Numbered from the stretch's first letter, positions 9,205 to 18,663 are shown. The stretch: DNA of 34,995 nt from an uncultured Flavobacteriaceae bacterium (GCA_905479065.1 CAJQLB010000035.1:1-34995), one strand, 5' to 3'. Notes: generated by a model not told the origin, from the sequence alone. Numbers and translations are program-made.

Positions 9205-10824
9205 TTAGCTATTCATAGAAATTAGAAACTCTTCGTTATTTCTTGTTTGCTTGAATCGATCATTGATAAATTCCATCGCTTCAACAGGATTCATGTCGGC
9301 TAAATACTTTCGCATTACCCACATCCTTTGAATGGTAGTCTCGCTTAATAGAATGTCATCTCGTCTCGTGCTCGATGAGGTGAGATCGATGGCAGGGAAT
9401 ATGCGTCTATTTGATATTTTTCTATCTAATTGTAATTCCATGTTACCTGTACCTTTGAATTCTTCAAAAATAACTTCATCCATTTTTGAACCTGTTTCTG
9501 TAAGGGCAGTAGCAATAATCGTTAAAGATCCGCCATTTTCAATATTTCTTGCTGCTCCAAAAAATCGTTTGGGTTTATGAAGTGCATTTGCGTCAACACC
9601 ACCACTTAATATTTTTCCCGAAGCCGGTTGCACAGTATTATAGGCTCTAGCTAAACGCGTTATGGAGTCTAAAAGTATTACAACATCGTGGCCACACTCT
9701 ACTAATCGTTTGGCTTTTTCTAAAACAATGTCTGCAATTTTCACATGCTCATGGGCTTCTTTATCGAATGTTGAAGCGATTACTTCACCACGAACGTTTC
9801 GTTGCATGTCAGTCACTTCCTCTGGTCGTTCATCAATGAGTAAAATCATTAAATAAACCTCTGGATGATTTGCAGCAATAGCATTCGCAACGTCTTTTAG
9901 TAACATTGTTTTTCCAGTTTTTGGCTGCGATACGATCATACCTCTTTGACCTTTACCAATAGGTGCAAACAAATCCATAATCCGCGAGGAAATAGTACTT
10001 TGTTTTTCAGCTATGTTAAATTTCTCTTGCGGAAATAAAGGGGTCAGATGCTCAAATGACACACGGTCTCTAACAACTTGGGGATCTAAACCGTTAATTT
10101 TTGTAACTTTTATTAAGGGGAAGTATTTTTCACCTTCTTTTGGAGGTCTCACTTGACCCAAAACAGTATCTCCTTTCTTTAACCCAAATAATCTAATTTG
10201 AGATTGAGATACATAAATGTCATCAGGTGATGACAAATAATTATAATCTGAAGAACGTAAAAAACCGTACCCATCTGACATGACATCTAACACACCTTCA
10301 CTTTCTATAATAGCATCAAATTCAAAATCCGGTTCTCGGTAGCGATTTCTGTTATCTTTATTTCCAGTATCTTTTTGATTTTGATTTCCATTACCACGAT
10401 TTTGGTTTCTTTGTGGTGTTTTATGGTCTCTAGAAGGGCGATTTTTACCTTCACTCTGAGGTTGTTTTACAGGTGCTTTCCGAGGTTCTTGAATATTTGT
10501 TTTATCAGTTTTAGCAACTTTTTCAGTCACTTTTGATTTGGGCTCCTCTTTTGTTGTTTTAGGCGTAGATGGTTTTTCTTTTTGCTTAAAATCTATTTGT
10601 TTTTGATTACCATCATTTTTTGTACGCTGAACACGTTCTCGCCTAGGTTTTGGTTTCTTTACCTCCTCGGTTTTGATGGCACTTGGATTTGCTGCTTGAT
10701 GATCTAATATTTGGTATACTAAATCTAATTTTTTAAGTGAGCGATATTTTGAAATATTGAGCCCTTTAGCTAATTCCTGCAATTCAGGTAGCTTCATTTC
10801 TTTTAATTGTGAAATTTCAAACAT
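9205..10824 (-). CDS. rho: Transcription termination factor Rho with long disordered insert
   Basis: This hexameric RNA-dependent ATPase ends transcription. The 539-residue length exceeds the 419 residues of E. coli Rho. Residues 1-48 are the N-terminal helical domain ([19 protein letters not shown]). Residues 49-165 are a Lys/Arg/Asn/Gln/Pro-rich, probably disordered insert. Residues 168-250 are the cold-shock-like RNA-binding domain ([22 protein letters not shown]). The ATPase follows, with the P-loop at 301-307 (PKTGKTM), [12 protein letters not shown] (Walker B region), the Q-loop segment around [20 protein letters not shown], and [15 protein letters not shown]. Such inserts are known in Bacteroidota Rho and in Bacteroides have been linked to condensate formation; the same role here is inference. 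A perfect terminator hairpin follows the gene. Confidence 0.97.
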   Translation of the reverse strand: MFEISQLKEMKLPELQELAKGLNISKYRSLKKLDLVYQILDHQAANPSAIKTEEVKKPKPRRERVQRTKNDGNQKQIDFKQKEKPSTPKTTKEEPKSKVTEKVAKTDKTNIQEPRKAPVKQPQSEGKNRPSRDHKTPQRNQNRGNGNQNQKDTGNKDNRNRYREPDFEFDAIIESEGVLDVMSDGYGFLRSSDYNYLSSPDDIYVSQSQIRLFGLKKGDTVLGQVRPPKEGEKYFPLIKVTKINGLDPQVVRDRVSFEHLTPLFPQEKFNIAEKQSTISSRIMDLFAPIGKGQRGMIVSQPKTGKTMLLKDVANAIAANHPEVYLMILLIDERPEEVTDMQRNVRGEVIASTFDKEAHEHVKIADIVLEKAKRLVECGHDVVILLDSITRLARAYNTVQPASGKILSGGVDANALHKPKRFFGAARNIENGGSLTIIATALTETGSKMDEVIFEEFKGTGNMELQLDRKISNRRIFPAIDLTSSSTRRDDILLSETTIQRMWVMRKYLADMNPVEAMEFINDRFKQTRNNEEFLISMNS

Positions 10825-11008
10825 GTTTGATTTGAATAATTAGTTTTGAGAAATTAGTCTTTTGATTCCTTATACGGGATGTTGAAGAAAAATTTGAATT
10901 ATGATTTTTTTGAAGATTAATTGTGTAAGCCACAGATTCATTACACATTAACGATGCAATGATACAACTTTATTTCCAATAATGTAGTAAGGTTTGAAAA
11001 GAAACCAT

Positions 11009-11016
11009 TATTTTTG
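11009..11016 (+). promoter_or_regulatory. -7 element upstream of the DUF4293 gene
   Basis: TATTTTTG matches TAnnTTTG exactly, 16 bases before the ATG at 11033. The -33 box is not clear; a TTTG lies only 12 bases upstream. Confidence 0.35.
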
Positions 11017-11032
11017 GCTCTAATTCTGGAAA

Positions 11033-11443
11033 ATGATTCAACGAATACAATCGGTTTATTTATTAATAGCTGCAGGCTTGTCTGCGGGAATAATATTTTT
11101 ATGTCATTTGTGGATTAATATAAAAGGCGATTATGTTTATGCGCAAGACGAAACGTTTTATTTTGCCTGTTTTATTGGATCCTCTGTGTTATCATTGATA
11201 TCGATTTTAAATTTTAAGAAACGACAGCTACAATTTGTTTTGGGTCGTCTGAACATCATATTAAACTTTATTTTACTAGGATTATTTGTATTTAGATCGC
11301 TAAATATATCTGGAGAAACTGATGTTTCTGAGAAAGGTATTGGGATGCTTATACCTGTTTTATCTATCGTTTTGTTGGCTTTGGCCAACAAAGCCATTAA
11401 AAAGGATGAGGATCTTGTAAAATCTGTAGATCGATTGAGATAA
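11033..11443 (+). CDS. DUF4293 family membrane protein
   Basis: The protein has 136 residues and four predicted membrane segments: about 6-27, 43-61, 68-90 and 103-120. It opens with MIQRIQSVYLLIAA, a start I associate with DUF4293, a Bacteroidota-restricted family with no known function. The short cytoplasmic tail is charged (KKDEDLVKSVDRLR). It stands alone between rho (divergent) and the convergent phosphodiesterase gene, with its own -7 element and a terminator. Conservation next to rho would suggest an envelope housekeeping role, but nothing in the sequence names a substrate. Confidence 0.8.
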   Translation: MIQRIQSVYLLIAAGLSAGIIFLCHLWINIKGDYVYAQDETFYFACFIGSSVLSLISILNFKKRQLQFVLGRLNIILNFILLGLFVFRSLNISGETDVSEKGIGMLIPVLSIVLLALANKAIKKDEDLVKSVDRLR

Positions 11444-11473
11444 ACCTATCATCTTAGTAGTAATAGTGCGTTA

Positions 11474-11501
11474 AAACCCAAAGTTTACTTTGGGTTTTTT
11501 T
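11474..11501. terminator. Bidirectional terminator between DUF4293 and phosphodiesterase genes
   Basis: A 10-bp perfect stem (AAACCCAAAG and its complement) has loop TTTA and a seven-T run to 11501 on the plus strand. It overlaps the last codons of the convergent minus-strand gene by two bases. Confidence 0.85.
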
Positions 11502-11991
11502 ATCTTTGAAATTCAATTACTTCCAATTTTTTTATGTTTTTACCGTCTATTTCAAAACGGACCATGGTCCTTACCTTGTGAAATCCATGTGTTCCTATTG
11601 CCCCCGGATTTATATGTAGTAAGTTTAAAGTCTTATCATGCATTATTTTTAGAATGTGAGAGTGACCAGTTATAAAAATATCAGGTGGATTTCGTTTTAA
11701 TTCATCACGTACTTGAGAATTGTATTTTGGTGGATAACCGCCAATGTGAGTTATCCAAACATTGACGCCTTCACATTTAAATTTTAAATGCTTCGGAAAT
11801 TCGTTACGTATTTGAGAATTATCGATGTTTCCATAAACCGCATGTAATTGTTTTAAGGATTTCAGAGTATCGGTTACATGTAAATCACCAATATCACCGG
11901 CATGCCATACCTCGTCTGCTTGTTTGACATATTTGATCATTTTTTTATCGATGTAACTATGTGTGTCAGACAAAAGAAGTATTTTTTTCAT
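11500..11991 (-). CDS. YfcE/MJ0936-type metallophosphoesterase
   Basis: The protein has 163 residues and is a small calcineurin-like phosphoesterase. The metal-binding motifs are complete: SDTHS (D9, H11), HAGDIGD (D33), YGNID (N55), THIGG (H82) and GHSH (H110, H112). Members use two divalent metals (Mn2+, Ni2+ or Fe) to split phosphodiesters such as bis-p-nitrophenyl phosphate; the physiological substrate is unknown. It lacks a signal peptide and should be cytoplasmic. It diverges from truA. Confidence 0.9.
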   Translation of the reverse strand: MKKILLLSDTHSYIDKKMIKYVKQADEVWHAGDIGDLHVTDTLKSLKQLHAVYGNIDNSQIRNEFPKHLKFKCEGVNVWITHIGGYPPKYNSQVRDELKRNPPDIFITGHSHILKIMHDKTLNLLHINPGAIGTHGFHKVRTMVRFEIDGKNIKKLEVIEFQR

Positions 11992-12028
11992 TAAGAAAAT
12001 ATTGTGAGCCGTAACTAGTTATTCTAAT

Positions 12029-12036
12029 TATATTTG
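12029..12036 (+). promoter_or_regulatory. -7 element of truA-ABC operon
   Basis: TATATTTG matches TAnnTTTG exactly and lies 27 bases before the TTG start of truA, leaving about 20 bases of leader. A short palindrome (TTTGTTT and complement, 12033-12049) overlaps the presumed start site. Confidence 0.4.
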
Positions 12037-12063
12037 TTTCAAAAACAAAAATAGAAGATTCAT

Positions 12064-12828
12064 TTGAGATATTTTATTGAACTTTCATATAATGGTAAAC
12101 ATTACCATGGATGGCAGCGTCAGCCGAATGCAATTTCGGTGCAAGAGATTCTTGAGGATGGTTTATTTTTATTGCTAAAAACATCAGTCACTATATATGG
12201 TGCTGGAAGAACAGATGCCGGTGTGCATGCTAAACAAATGTTTGCTCATTTTGACATTGATGTTTCAATAAACACGGAAGCTTTGGTTTTTAGATTAAAT
12301 TCATTTTTACCCAAGGACATAAGTGTTCAAAGCATTCGTCAGGTAAATTCAGATGTGCATGCACGTTTCAATGCTCAAAGTAGGGAGTACTATTACGTTA
12401 TCTCTTTAAAAAAGGATGTTTTTAATTATGAATGTTCTTATTATTATAAGAAAAATCTCAATATTCAAAAAATGAATGAGGTCGCAGATATACTATGCAA
12501 ATACTCAGACTTTAAATGCTTTTCGAGGAGTAACACTGATGTTAAAACATACAATTGCAATATCATGCTAGCCAAATGGGTTTTAGATGCAGATAGTCAA
12601 TTGATATTTACGATTCAAGCAGATCGTTTTTTACGCAACATGGTAAGGGCTATTGTAGGAACTATGATTGACGTCGGTTTGGGAATAACTTCCACTGAAA
12701 GATTTCATGAAATTTTAAAATCAAGAGACAGAAGAGAAGCAGGAGCTTCAGCGCCAGCAAATGGTTTGTTTTTGTCACAAATAATTTATGATAACACTAT
12801 ATTTCTTTTAAATGGCGAAAGTAAGTAA
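12064..12828 (+). CDS. truA: tRNA pseudouridine synthase A, TTG start
   Basis: TruA converts U38-40 of the tRNA anticodon arm to pseudouridine. The 254 residues include the catalytic-loop motif GAGRTDAGVHA with nucleophile D51, SREYYYVIS, and the C-terminal RFLRNMVRAIVGTMIDVG and GASAPANGLFL motifs. The usual family start (R-Y-F-I-E-L-S-Y-N-G) begins at once after the TTG at 12064. An in-frame TAG at 12052-12054 leaves no ATG, so TTG is the only sensible start. The gene overlaps the ABC exporter by 17 bases, so translation is probably coupled. TTG may reduce translation. Confidence 0.95.
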   Translation: MRYFIELSYNGKHYHGWQRQPNAISVQEILEDGLFLLLKTSVTIYGAGRTDAGVHAKQMFAHFDIDVSINTEALVFRLNSFLPKDISVQSIRQVNSDVHARFNAQSREYYYVISLKKDVFNYECSYYYKKNLNIQKMNEVADILCKYSDFKCFSRSNTDVKTYNCNIMLAKWVLDADSQLIFTIQADRFLRNMVRAIVGTMIDVGLGITSTERFHEILKSRDRREAGASAPANGLFLSQIIYDNTIFLLNGESK

Positions 12829-14578
12829 AGAAGTTTTTGATGTTGGTTTGTTTAAAAGGTTATTAACGTTTATCAAACCTTACAATCATATTTTTGGAAT
12901 AACACTTTTGGCTGTTTTTGGGTTGGCAATTTTTGGTGCAATAAGACCCAAAGTTCTGCAGTTAGCAATTGATGATAATATTGCTGCCAAACTTGATGTT
13001 GGATTCCTAAACCACATGCTTGTTTATGGCGGACTTCTCCTATTGGAAGTCATTTCAAACCTATTATTTATATATTTTGCAAGTTGGCTTGGTCAATCTG
13101 TTGTAAGAGATATTCGTGTCAAACTTTTTGAACATATTTTGAAATTTAAAATGAAATATTATGACAATTCTTCTGTTGGTTTATTAATTACAAGAGCAGT
13201 AACAGATATGGAACGAATTGCAGATATTTTTGGGCAAGGGTTATTCATGATTTTCAGTGATTTATTAAAAATGTTTTTAGTAGCGTGTGTAATGACATAT
13301 ATGAATTGGAAGCTAAGTATTATTGTTTTTTTTACACTTCCTGTAATTCTTTTTGCTACAAAGATTTTTCAGAAATACATGAAAAAAGCGTTCGAAGAAG
13401 TTAGAACAGAGGTTTCTAATTTAAATTCATTTGTGCAAGAACGCGTTACAGGCATGAAAATCTTGCAATTATTTACACGCGAAGATATTGAATACACCAA
13501 TTTTAAAAAAATCAATAACAGACACAAAAAGGGATGGTTGAAAACTGTTTGGTATAACTCTATTTTTTTTCCAATTGCAGAATTACTATCATCCATAACT
13601 TTAGCAATGATTGTTTGGTTTGGTGGTCTTAATGTCGTGAATCAGCAGTTAACGACCTTGGGTGATTTGACAGCTTTCATTATGTTTATTCCAATGATGT
13701 TTAGACCGTTAAATCAAATTGCCAACAAATTTAATACCTTACAAATGGGTATGATAGCAGCAGATCGTGTTTTTAAAGTTTTAGACACCTCATCAAATAT
13801 CAATGATTCTGGAGCCTTAGTTGCTTCTAATTTAAAAGGAGAGATTGCATTTAAAAAAGTGCACTTTTCTTATGTTGAGGAGGAAGAAGTGCTCAAGGGA
13901 ATTTCCTTCACTGTCAAGCCAGGAGAAACAGTGGCAATTGTTGGAGCAACTGGAGCAGGAAAATCTACAATTATCAACTTATTAAATAGATTTTACACGA
14001 TTGACACAGGCGATATTTACATTGATAATGTACGTATTAATGATTTTACGCTTAATTCTTTAAGAAAACAAATTGCTGTTGTACTACAAGATGTTTTTAC
14101 CTTTGCAGATACAATTTTGAATAATATTACTCTAAAGAATTCTGATATTTCGGAAGAGGATGTGATTGTTGCGGCCAAGCAAATAGGAATCCATGATTTT
14201 ATTATGGAATTACCAAATGGCTATCATTATAACGTGAAAGAACGTGGAGTGATGTTATCCTCAGGTCAACGTCAGCTGATTTCTTTTTTAAGAGCGTATG
14301 TTGCAAATCCGAGCATCTTGATTTTGGATGAAGCGACATCATCTGTCGATGCCTACTCTGAGCAGCTTATCCAGGAGGCAACTGATAAAATCACAAAAGG
14401 AAGAACCTCGATAGTGATTGCACACCGCTTAGCCACTATTAAGAAAGCAAACAAGATTATTGTTATGGATTCAGGCAGGATTGTGGAGCAGGGGACACAT
14501 TTAGAATTACTAAAAAAAGAGAATGGTTATTACCGTAATTTATATGAGGTCCAGTTTTTACAAGAGGAGGTCGTTTAA
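12812..14578 (+). CDS. MsbA-like ABC exporter, fused permease and ATPase
   Basis: The 588-residue half-transporter has a type IV exporter membrane domain of six helices (about 20-310) and a nucleotide-binding domain (about 343-580). Walker A is GATGAGKS (378-385), the Q-loop is LQD (425-427), the signature is LSSGQ (482-486), Walker B ends ILILDEA (502-508), and the switch His is in IAHR (H538). It should work as a homodimer exporting lipids or drugs; relatives are annotated as multidrug or lipid A exporters, and the sequence does not decide between them. It overlaps truA at its start and ends 2 bases before cdaA, which converges on it without a visible terminator. Confidence 0.92.
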   Translation: MAKVSKEVFDVGLFKRLLTFIKPYNHIFGITLLAVFGLAIFGAIRPKVLQLAIDDNIAAKLDVGFLNHMLVYGGLLLLEVISNLLFIYFASWLGQSVVRDIRVKLFEHILKFKMKYYDNSSVGLLITRAVTDMERIADIFGQGLFMIFSDLLKMFLVACVMTYMNWKLSIIVFFTLPVILFATKIFQKYMKKAFEEVRTEVSNLNSFVQERVTGMKILQLFTREDIEYTNFKKINNRHKKGWLKTVWYNSIFFPIAELLSSITLAMIVWFGGLNVVNQQLTTLGDLTAFIMFIPMMFRPLNQIANKFNTLQMGMIAADRVFKVLDTSSNINDSGALVASNLKGEIAFKKVHFSYVEEEEVLKGISFTVKPGETVAIVGATGAGKSTIINLLNRFYTIDTGDIYIDNVRINDFTLNSLRKQIAVVLQDVFTFADTILNNITLKNSDISEEDVIVAAKQIGIHDFIMELPNGYHYNVKERGVMLSSGQRQLISFLRAYVANPSILILDEATSSVDAYSEQLIQEATDKITKGRTSIVIAHRLATIKKANKIIVMDSGRIVEQGTHLELLKKENGYYRNLYEVQFLQEEVV

Positions 14579-14580
14579 AA

Positions 14581-15366
14581 CTATGATAATTCTGTCTTTA
14601 TTTTTTCAGTAAGCTCCTCGGTATTTTTATAAATTACAAATTCTCCATTTTTTAAATACGACACTTGTCCAGTTTCTTCAGAAACAACAATCGCAATAGC
14701 ATCAGTTTTTTCAGTAATTCCTACGGCAGCCCGATGTCTTAATCCAAATCTTTCAGGAATATTTTTCTCATTATTTACAGGAAGGATGACACGTGTTGCC
14801 TTTATGATATTATCTGCAATAATGATGGCACCGTCATGGAGAGGGCTATTTTTAAAAAAAATACTTTCTAAAATAGGTTGTGTTACTTGGATATTCATTT
14901 CATCTCCTGTTGAAATTAGAAAATCGAGGTTGTTATTTCTTTCTAAAACAATCAAGGCACCTGTCTTAGAACTTCCCATTTTTACGCATGCCGCAACAAT
15001 AATATCTGCCTTTGTCTCATTTAAAGAGGTTGTCTTTAAAAATTTAAAACGTTTGGAAAATTTACTTTTTGTAGCAAAATTGGTGGAACCTACCATCAAT
15101 AAAAATTTCCTTATTTCAGGTTGAAAAACAACAATTAGTGCGATTATTCCAACACTCATAAAGCCTCCAAAAATGCTACTCAATAACTCCATCTCTAGCG
15201 CACTTGTGAGTCTTGAGGCTAAATAAATAAAGATTATTCCAATAAAGATATTTATAGCAACCGTGCCTTTTATAAGCTTATAAACATAATAAAGGAGTAG
15301 GGCCACTAGTATAACGTCTATAACATCTATTACGGTAAACTTTAAGAGATCGTCAAATAATTCCAA
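14581..15366 (-). CDS. cdaA: Diadenylate cyclase CdaA
   Basis: CdaA condenses two ATP into the second messenger c-di-AMP. The 261-residue protein has three membrane helices in the first 85 residues (about 12-30, 35-52, 68-85), a short linker and a DAC (DisA_N) domain. Both catalytic motifs are intact: DGA at 178-180 in SPLHDGAIII and RHR at 210-212 in FGLRHRAAVGI. This membrane-bound form normally controls potassium/osmolyte balance and the envelope. Its tail converges on the ABC gene with a 2-base gap. Upstream on the same strand lie folP and a lipoprotein gene, 35 bases away, so one transcript is likely; a folP-cdaA neighbourhood is common in Bacteroidota. Confidence 0.95.
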   Translation of the reverse strand: MELFDDLLKFTVIDVIDVILVALLLYYVYKLIKGTVAINIFIGIIFIYLASRLTSALEMELLSSIFGGFMSVGIIALIVVFQPEIRKFLLMVGSTNFATKSKFSKRFKFLKTTSLNETKADIIVAACVKMGSSKTGALIVLERNNNLDFLISTGDEMNIQVTQPILESIFFKNSPLHDGAIIIADNIIKATRVILPVNNEKNIPERFGLRHRAAVGITEKTDAIAIVVSEETGQVSYLKNGEFVIYKNTEELTEKIKTELS

Positions 15367-15401
15367 TGGACTTTTTAGTTTAAAAATTTCACTAAATATA
15401 G

Positions 15402-16088
15402 TTAATTATTGATGAATTCTTCAAAGGCAAGTTCGACATTTCCATTCGTCCATGTTAGGAGCTCAGATCTTACATTAATGTAATCTTGAAAACTTAAATT
15501 TTGATTGTAACTCGTATAAAGTTTTATTTTTTCATTTTCCGCTACACCTGTTGTTATACTTTCAGCAAGTTGATTTAAGATGACATTAGAGCTTATCCCG
15601 TCTTTATCACTTAAATGACTTATGTTTACAGAATCTTTCGAAAAGATAGTTGCTAAAATAACCTTGTCAAATTTGTTTAAGTTTATCTTATTGCTAATGC
15701 CACTTGTAGGAATCGGTTGATGATAAATTGTTTTGGTAAACTCAATAAAGGATAAATTATTAGTCTGTTCATTAAAGCATGTAAAATAATTTTTAGCATT
15801 TTTATTTGAATGCATCCCTGTAGAGTGTCGCTTTTCTTGTAAAAATTTTAGATGTGGGAAAAGTTGTTTTAGGGTTAAACGCTTGTCAATATTTACCAAC
15901 CAATTAGTGGAACTAATCATGTTGTTTCTGTTTAATACAGCGGCTTTTTTATGGTCGTTGTAAAAAACATAAATTGGTGATACATCTACTATAGTTGTGA
16001 TATCATTATTCGATGATACGGGTAATTCTAATGTTTTGTCAACACAAGAATATATGCATAGTATGTAAACAATTAAAAGTTTTTTCAT
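15402..16088 (-). CDS. Putative lipoprotein of unknown function between folP and cdaA
   Basis: The protein has 228 residues. It begins MKKLLIVYILCIYSCVD, a short hydrophobic signal with a Cys at residue 15. The residue before the Ser is Tyr, so the lipobox (IYSC) is atypical and lipidation is only probable. The rest is soluble-looking with no recognised domain; a TWxxGNVELAFEEFINN helix closes it. The start ATG overlaps the folP stop (ATGA, 4 bases), so it is translated together with folP, and cdaA follows 35 bases on. I do not recognise the family. Confidence 0.75.
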   Translation of the reverse strand: MKKLLIVYILCIYSCVDKTLELPVSSNNDITTIVDVSPIYVFYNDHKKAAVLNRNNMISSTNWLVNIDKRLTLKQLFPHLKFLQEKRHSTGMHSNKNAKNYFTCFNEQTNNLSFIEFTKTIYHQPIPTSGISNKINLNKFDKVILATIFSKDSVNISHLSDKDGISSNVILNQLAESITTGVAENEKIKLYTSYNQNLSFQDYINVRSELLTWTNGNVELAFEEFINN

Positions 16089-16909
16089 GGATTGAGTTGG
16101 TCAGTAATTGCGATGCATTGCATAGCCTCTTTGACGTCATGAACTCGCAAAACATTAGCGCCATGCATTAAAGAAACAGTATTTAAAGAAGTAGTTCCGT
16201 TGAGTGCTTTATCTGGGGTTGTGTCTAATAATTTATAAATCATTGATTTCCTGGAAACACCAACAAGAATAGGCATGTCTAGGACTGCAAGTAAGTTTAG
16301 TTCGCTCAACAAATGATAATTTTGTTTTAGTGTTTTTGCAAAACCAAATCCGGGATCGATTATCAAGTCATTGATTTTATGAGCTCGAGCGGCATGAATT
16401 CGCTCTGAAAAATAATAGATGATATCTTTTGTCAAATTATCGTAATCAAGATGATCTTGCATATTTTTAGGAGTGCCTTTCATGTGCATCATAATGTAAG
16501 GGACTCCCATATCCCCAACAACCTTCATCATGTTATCATCCATCTTACCTGCTGAAATATCGTTAATCATCGCTGCTCCTGACTGAATACATTGATATGC
16601 TACACGACTCCTAAAAGTGTCTATTGATAAAATAATATCTGGAAATGTACTCACTAAAAGTTCAACAACTTGAATGAGGCGCTTTAACTCCTCTTCTTCA
16701 GTAACAGCCATAGATCCAGGACGAGAGCTGCAAGCTCCCACATCGATAAAAGTGGCACCCTCCAGTAGCATCTTTTCAACTTGTTTTAAAATTGAAGTTG
16801 TATCGTTGTAATGACCACCGTCAAAAAATGAGTCAGGAGTTATGTTTAAAATTCCCATGATTTTTGGATGGGATACATCAATGAGTTTGCCGTTGCAATT
16901 AATAGTCAT
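16085..16909 (-). CDS. folP: Dihydropteroate synthase
   Basis: FolP joins 6-hydroxymethyl-dihydropterin diphosphate to p-aminobenzoate in folate synthesis and is the sulfonamide target. Visible are the opening MGILNITPDSFFDGG, the loop-2 segment DVGACSSRPGS (Cys replaces the usual STRPG Thr context, as in other Bacteroidota), SIDTFRS, INDISAG, MHMKGTP, DPGFGFAKT, VGVSRKS and the closing RVHDVKEA. I place the start at the ATG ending at 16909 (274 residues). The frame continues to a TTG at 16930, but the seven extra residues match nothing typical. The stop overlaps the next lipoprotein gene by 4 bases. The gene diverges from the DUF1599 gene. Confidence 0.95.
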   Translation of the reverse strand: MTINCNGKLIDVSHPKIMGILNITPDSFFDGGHYNDTTSILKQVEKMLLEGATFIDVGACSSRPGSMAVTEEEELKRLIQVVELLVSTFPDIILSIDTFRSRVAYQCIQSGAAMINDISAGKMDDNMMKVVGDMGVPYIMMHMKGTPKNMQDHLDYDNLTKDIIYYFSERIHAARAHKINDLIIDPGFGFAKTLKQNYHLLSELNLLAVLDMPILVGVSRKSMIYKLLDTTPDKALNGTTSLNTVSLMHGANVLRVHDVKEAMQCIAITDQLNP

Positions 16910-16966
16910 TTTTACAGTATTATCTGTCAATTATTCGCTGTTTTAAAATAAACTTTGAATAGTCTT

Positions 16967-16987
16967 AAATTTACGCGAAATTTACGC
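16967..16987. repeat. Tandem AAATTTACGC repeat in folP/DUF1599 intergenic region
   Basis: The 10-base sequence AAATTTACGC occurs at 16967-16976 and again at 16978-16987, separated by one G, between the divergent folP and DUF1599 genes. A TAAATTTA at the left edge is one base from the -7 consensus. It could be a direct-repeat operator or a chance duplication. Confidence 0.4.
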
Positions 16988-17004
16988 AAAATTCATATGA
17001 CTTT

Positions 17005-17541
17005 ATGGAAAATACATCAAAACAATATGATGACATAATTCATGTCTGTAGAGAGTTATTTACTAAAAAAATGAGTGACTATGGTAGTGCCTGGAGAATA
17101 TTAAGACTACCATCCCTGACAGATCAAATTTTTATAAAGGCTCAGCGAATTCGTGGCCTTCAACAAAATGACAAGCGTAGAGTGGATGAAGGCCAAGAGA
17201 GTGAATTTATTGGTGTTATAAACTATTGTATTATGGCACTCATACAACTTGAAAGGGGTGTTGTTGAACAACCAGATTTATCTTTAGAATTAGCATTAAA
17301 TCTTTACAATCAACAAATTGATATTACAAAAAAACTAATGCAGGATAAAAATCATGACTATGGAGAAGCATGGAGAGATATGCGTGTAAGCTCTTTAACA
17401 GATTTAATTTTACAGAAATTATTACGTGTTAAAGAGATTGAAAATAATGCAGGTAAAACTTTGGTGAGTGAAGGAATCGATGCTAATTATCAAGACATGA
17501 TAAATTACGCTGTTTTTGCGATGATACATTTAAAGAGATAA
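17005..17541 (+). CDS. DUF1599 protein, internally duplicated
   Basis: The protein has 178 residues built of two copies of one domain, about 8-85 and about 104-178. Each copy carries the set K-x-x-DYG-x-AWR, SLTD followed by an amphipathic helix (KAQRIRGLQ / KLLRVKEIE), and an INY-x-x-x-A-L/MIxLxR helix. This is the DUF1599 (nucleotide modification associated domain 1) family, which I know to be common in Bacteroidota. A nucleotide-related role is only suggested by the family name. It is the first gene of the operon running to clpS, with 2 bases before the DoxX gene. Confidence 0.85.
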   Translation: MENTSKQYDDIIHVCRELFTKKMSDYGSAWRILRLPSLTDQIFIKAQRIRGLQQNDKRRVDEGQESEFIGVINYCIMALIQLERGVVEQPDLSLELALNLYNQQIDITKKLMQDKNHDYGEAWRDMRVSSLTDLILQKLLRVKEIENNAGKTLVSEGIDANYQDMINYAVFAMIHLKR

Positions 17542-17543
17542 AT

Positions 17544-18656
17544 ATGAAATTTTTAGTTCACTTCAGTAGGATTTTTGTTGGAATCTTATTTATAATATCT
17601 GGATTAATTAAACTTAATGATCCCCTCGGTTTTTCCTATAAATTACAAGAGTATTTTAGTGTGGATGTTTTAAATATTCCCTTTTTAGAACCTTATGCAT
17701 TAGCTATTTCGGTATTTGTAGTAGTTTTTGAAGTTGTTTTGGGAGTCTTTTTACTTATTGGATATAAATCAAAGCTAACAGTTTGGAGTTTGATGTCCAT
17801 GATTGTCTTTTTTACATTTTTAACATTTTACTCTGCTTACTTTGATAAAGTAAAGGACTGTGGATGTTTTGGTGATGCACTGAAATTAACACCTTGGGAG
17901 AGCTTTACCAAAGATGTAGTTCTTCTCTTCTTTATTGTGATTTTATTTCGAGGTGTACGACATATTAAGCCATTATTTAACAGTCTTTTTACTACGATTG
18001 TTGCCGTACTTACTGTGTTTTTTTGTTTGTGGTTTGGTTATCATGTTTTGATGCATTTACCATCAAAGGATTTTAGAGCCTATAAAATTGGGGACAATCT
18101 CATAGAAAACATGAATATCCCTGACGATGCTCCAAAAGCAATTCAAGAGTTTACATGGACCTTTAACGTCAATGGAGAAGTTCAGCAGTTTGTAACTAAC
18201 GGAAGCTATCCTGATGTTTCGGGAAGTTATATTGGGGTGACATCAAAAGTAATCAAGGAGGGATATGAGCCTTTAATATTAGATTTTTCAATAGAGAGTG
18301 ATGAAGGTGAAGATTTGACAGAGGAAACACTGCAAAAAGAAAATTTGATTTTAATTATATCTTACAATTTAGATACAGCTGATGAGGCTGGTATGTACAA
18401 GTTAAAAAAGATATCTGATGACGCCATTGATAAAGGATATACGGTTGTTGGCTTATCATCGTCCAGTGCTTCAACAAAACAAAGAGTAAAAGATAAATTT
18501 CAATTTAATTTTAATTTTTTTCTGTGTGATGAAAAAGCACTGAAAACTGTAGTTCGCTCAAATCCAGGCATCATGGAGTTAGATGTTGGAACCGTAAAGC
18601 AAAAATTACATTGGAATGATTTTGAAAAATTAATTCTAGATAATTCAAAAAAATAA
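17544..18656 (+). CDS. BT_3928-like DoxX-family membrane protein with C-terminal thioredoxin-like domain
   Basis: The protein has 370 residues. Residues 1-170 form a DoxX/MauE-like membrane domain with about five helices and the motif KDCGCFGDALKLTPWESFTKD (about 104-124), where the CGC pair is typical of the MauE-like branch. After a helix near 150-170 comes a large non-cytoplasmic part. The last 110 residues (ENLILIISYNLDTA...) look like a thioredoxin fold without a CxxC: the usual position has YNLDTADEA. Membrane redox or envelope quality control is possible (inference). It sits between the DUF1599 gene and tpiA, 7 bases upstream of the latter, as is usual in flavobacteria. Confidence 0.82.
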   Translation: MKFLVHFSRIFVGILFIISGLIKLNDPLGFSYKLQEYFSVDVLNIPFLEPYALAISVFVVVFEVVLGVFLLIGYKSKLTVWSLMSMIVFFTFLTFYSAYFDKVKDCGCFGDALKLTPWESFTKDVVLLFFIVILFRGVRHIKPLFNSLFTTIVAVLTVFFCLWFGYHVLMHLPSKDFRAYKIGDNLIENMNIPDDAPKAIQEFTWTFNVNGEVQQFVTNGSYPDVSGSYIGVTSKVIKEGYEPLILDFSIESDEGEDLTEETLQKENLILIISYNLDTADEAGMYKLKKISDDAIDKGYTVVGLSSSSASTKQRVKDKFQFNFNFFLCDEKALKTVVRSNPGIMELDVGTVKQKLHWNDFEKLILDNSKK

Positions 18657-18663
18657 AAACATA

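Noticed and set aside
16910-16930. TTG start for folP at 16930
   Set aside because: The ATG at 16909 gives the normal DHPS N-terminus; the seven extra residues match nothing expected.
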